Shown piece after piece: positions 14,404-15,766 of a stretch of DNA of 15,766 nucleotides; position 1 is the stretch's first letter; every line of letters begins with the position of its first letter. The stretch spans positions 1 to 15,766 of the forward strand of contig JAITKS010000048.1 of NCBI GenBank assembly GCA_031278315.1. Reading direction: 5' to 3'. A model generated the notes under the pieces. It made no database searches and had not been told where the DNA came from. It saw only the letters and a list, made by a program, of their open reading frames with translations. This DNA comes from Planctomycetaceae bacterium (lineage in GTDB: Bacteria > Planctomycetota > Planctomycetia > Pirellulales > Thermoguttaceae). A program made the position numbers and the translations under genes.

Positions 14404-15627
14404 ATGAATTTAACAAATTGCGATAAAACCACAGTTTACGATTTCGATAGTTTGGTTGACCGATTCGATCATGGTTCGATCAAATGGGAAAATGCGAAAC
14501 ATATATTTACATCAGACGGGAATTTAGATAATTTGAAATTTTCGGGTCGTCCGTTAGCGGTTTCGACGGCAGACATGGATTTCAAGATTGCGCCGGAAAT
14601 AGTTGCGGCAATATGTGAAACGGCAGCGAAATTCGTTTACGGTTATACAGTACCGACAGCGAAATATTTTGACGCCGTTATTTCATGGTTAGAACGCCGT
14701 CATAAAGTAATGATTGAGCGTTCTTGGATTTCGCTTTCACCCGGTGTTGTTGCGGCGATTCATTATGCAATTTCGGAGTTCACAAATCCAGATGACGGCG
14801 TGATTGTTCAGATGCCGGTTTATCGTCCGTTTCATGCGTCGGTTAGATCGTTACGGAGGCGAATAGTAAATAATATGTTGGTTCGAGACGGTAAAAGTTA
14901 CAAAATCGATTTTGATGATTTCGAGCGGAAAGCTGCTGAACCGGCTACGAAAATGTTTATTCTTTGTAATCCGCACAATCCGGTTGGGCGGGTTTGGACA
15001 ATAGATGAATTAGAGAAAATTGCGTCAATTTGTACAAAGCATGGAGTGATTGTAATATCAGATGAGATTCATGCCGACATTGTTTTTTCACCGTACAAAC
15101 ATGCGAGTTATTGTTTATTACCGCAAGAGTTATGGAAAAATGCGATCATTTGTACTTCGCCGTCGAAATCGTTTAATATGTGCGGACTTCAGATTTCGAA
15201 TATTATTATTCGTGATACGGTAATGCGGCAAAATTTTGTACGCCGGTCATATATGTTTGGTTTTCATGCTCCGAATTGTTTTGCAGCAGCAGCGGCGATT
15301 GCAGCGTATAATCGGGCGGAAGATTGGTTAGATCAAATGTTGAGATACGTTTACGGTAATTACGAAATGGTGAAAGAATTTATTGAAACGAAAATTCCGC
15401 AAATTGAAGTTATGCAATTGCAGGGAACGTATTTGCAATGGTTAAATTTTGAAGCGTTAGGAATTACCGGACATGAAAGAGAAAATTTATTACGTCACAA
15501 AGCTGGAATATTTTTTGAAAGCGGTTATATTTTCGGAGAAGGCGGAGATGCTTTTGAAAGATTAAATCTAGCATATCCAAAATCATTTTTAAATGAGCTG
15601 CTTCAAAGATTACTATCTATCAATTAG
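14404..15627 (+). CDS. PatB/MalY-type PLP-dependent C-S beta-lyase (aminotransferase class I/II fold)
   Basis: A 407-aa fold-type I PLP enzyme of the cystathionine beta-lyase PatB/MalY group, which splits cystathionine or cysteine conjugates into thiol, pyruvate and ammonia in the cytosol. Visible family marks are the N-terminal FDSLVDRFDHGSIKWE, STADMDFKIAPEI, YGYT near the substrate site, LCNPHNPVGRVWT, SDEIHADIVF (D220 for the pyridine nitrogen) and the Schiff-base lysine in TSPSKSFNMCGL (K255). Length is normal for the family (about 390-400 aa) and every key residue is present, so it should be active. Substrate preference (methionine biosynthesis versus cysteine-conjugate breakdown) cannot be told from sequence, and no sulfur-metabolism gene is adjacent. 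ATG 14404 is the natural start, although no Shine-Dalgarno site precedes it. Its stop codon lies inside a 15-bp tandem repeat. An ordinary aminotransferase role is less likely. Confidence 0.92.
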   Translation: MNLTNCDKTTVYDFDSLVDRFDHGSIKWENAKHIFTSDGNLDNLKFSGRPLAVSTADMDFKIAPEIVAAICETAAKFVYGYTVPTAKYFDAVISWLERRHKVMIERSWISLSPGVVAAIHYAISEFTNPDDGVIVQMPVYRPFHASVRSLRRRIVNNMLVRDGKSYKIDFDDFERKAAEPATKMFILCNPHNPVGRVWTIDELEKIASICTKHGVIVISDEIHADIVFSPYKHASYCLLPQELWKNAIICTSPSKSFNMCGLQISNIIIRDTVMRQNFVRRSYMFGFHAPNCFAAAAAIAAYNRAEDWLDQMLRYVYGNYEMVKEFIETKIPQIEVMQLQGTYLQWLNFEALGITGHERENLLRHKAGIFFESGYIFGEGGDAFERLNLAYPKSFLNELLQRLLSIN

Positions 15628-15649
15628 AATTTTAACAATTAGAATTTTA
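15621..15649 (+). repeat. 15-nt tandem repeat overlapping the C-S lyase stop codon
   Basis: CAATTAGAATTTTA occurs at 15621-15634 and 15636-15649 with a period of 15. The first copy supplies the last codons and the TAG stop of the lyase, so the duplication arose at the gene end without altering the protein. Confidence 0.8.
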
Positions 15650-15685
15650 GTAATATACCAATTACACTTTAAAATTCGTTTTTTA

Positions 15686-15708
15686 GTAATATATCAGTGG
15701 AATATTTT
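15686..15708 (+). repeat. Dispersed repeat R1, copy 5
   Basis: GTAATATATCAGTGGAATAT followed by a T-run is the copy nearest the consensus. A partial relative, GTAATATACCA, begins 36 bp upstream at 15650. It leads directly into the CACAGAG array at the window edge, as the R1 arms at 4877 and 5113 border the CAGGATT arrays. Confidence 0.75.
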
Positions 15709-15717
15709 TTTTATTAA

Positions 15718-15745
15718 CCACAGAGGACACAGAGAACACAGAGAA
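15718..15745 (+). repeat. CACAGAG short array at the right edge
   Basis: Three units of the type CACAGAGGA or CACAGAGAA follow one another. From memory this string is frequent in intergenic DNA of many environmental bacteria. By analogy with the other arrays here it is probably the left arm of a palindromic element whose right arm lies beyond the window. Confidence 0.6.
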
Positions 15746-15766
15746 ATCAGATTTTGTAATTTTAGA

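Overview
This is an AT-rich bacterial chromosomal window. It encodes seven proteins, carries no visible RNA genes, and has intergenic gaps full of short dispersed repeats. The gene set is large eukaryote-like ankyrin proteins, a HerA-like ATPase, a lidless Hsp70 and Asn/Gln-rich low-complexity proteins. Shine-Dalgarno sites are scarce, and GTG starts appear. This fits an uncultured environmental or host-associated bacterium, possibly of the Planctomycetota/PVC type, but nothing here is diagnostic, so the taxonomy is a low-confidence inference.

Layout. (1) 1-989: the 3' part of an ankyrin gene (Ank1) on the plus strand. (2) 1304-4874, plus strand: a tight pair made of a 930-aa HerA/DUF87-type P-loop ATPase and, 13 bp downstream behind a strong Shine-Dalgarno site, a 254-aa acidic protein that begins with ten 6-residue Ser/Asp repeats. 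(3) 5323-8123, plus strand: two more ankyrin genes, Ank2 and Ank3. Their upstream DNA and first codons are nearly identical. Ank3 also shares its 3' end and 3' flank with Ank1, so the three form a local paralogous family that is recombining. (4) 8375-14097, minus strand: in transcription order, a single-pass membrane protein with an Asn/Pro/Tyr-rich tail, a MinD/BY-kinase-like protein whose P-loop lysine is replaced by Cys, and a short Hsp70. (5) 14404-15627, plus strand: a PatB/MalY-type PLP-dependent C-S lyase, divergent from the membrane protein gene.

Two themes recur. First, in-frame tandem repeats (periods 9, 15, 18, 21, 24 and about 99-102 nt) have expanded in surface loops or disordered regions of six of the seven genes. 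Second, the gaps carry at least four dispersed repeat families: a roughly 20-bp GTAATATATCAGTGGAATA motif (five copies), palindromic arrays of CACGAAA (three copies), an inverted CAGGATT array, and a GTCTCTAC-containing module on both sides of the Hsp70 gene. A single CACAGAGGACACAGAG-type array lies at the right edge. The most novel candidates are the coupled ATPase/repeat-protein pair, the pseudo-ATPase with its membrane partner, and the modular Ank family with its conserved 5'-leader hairpin.
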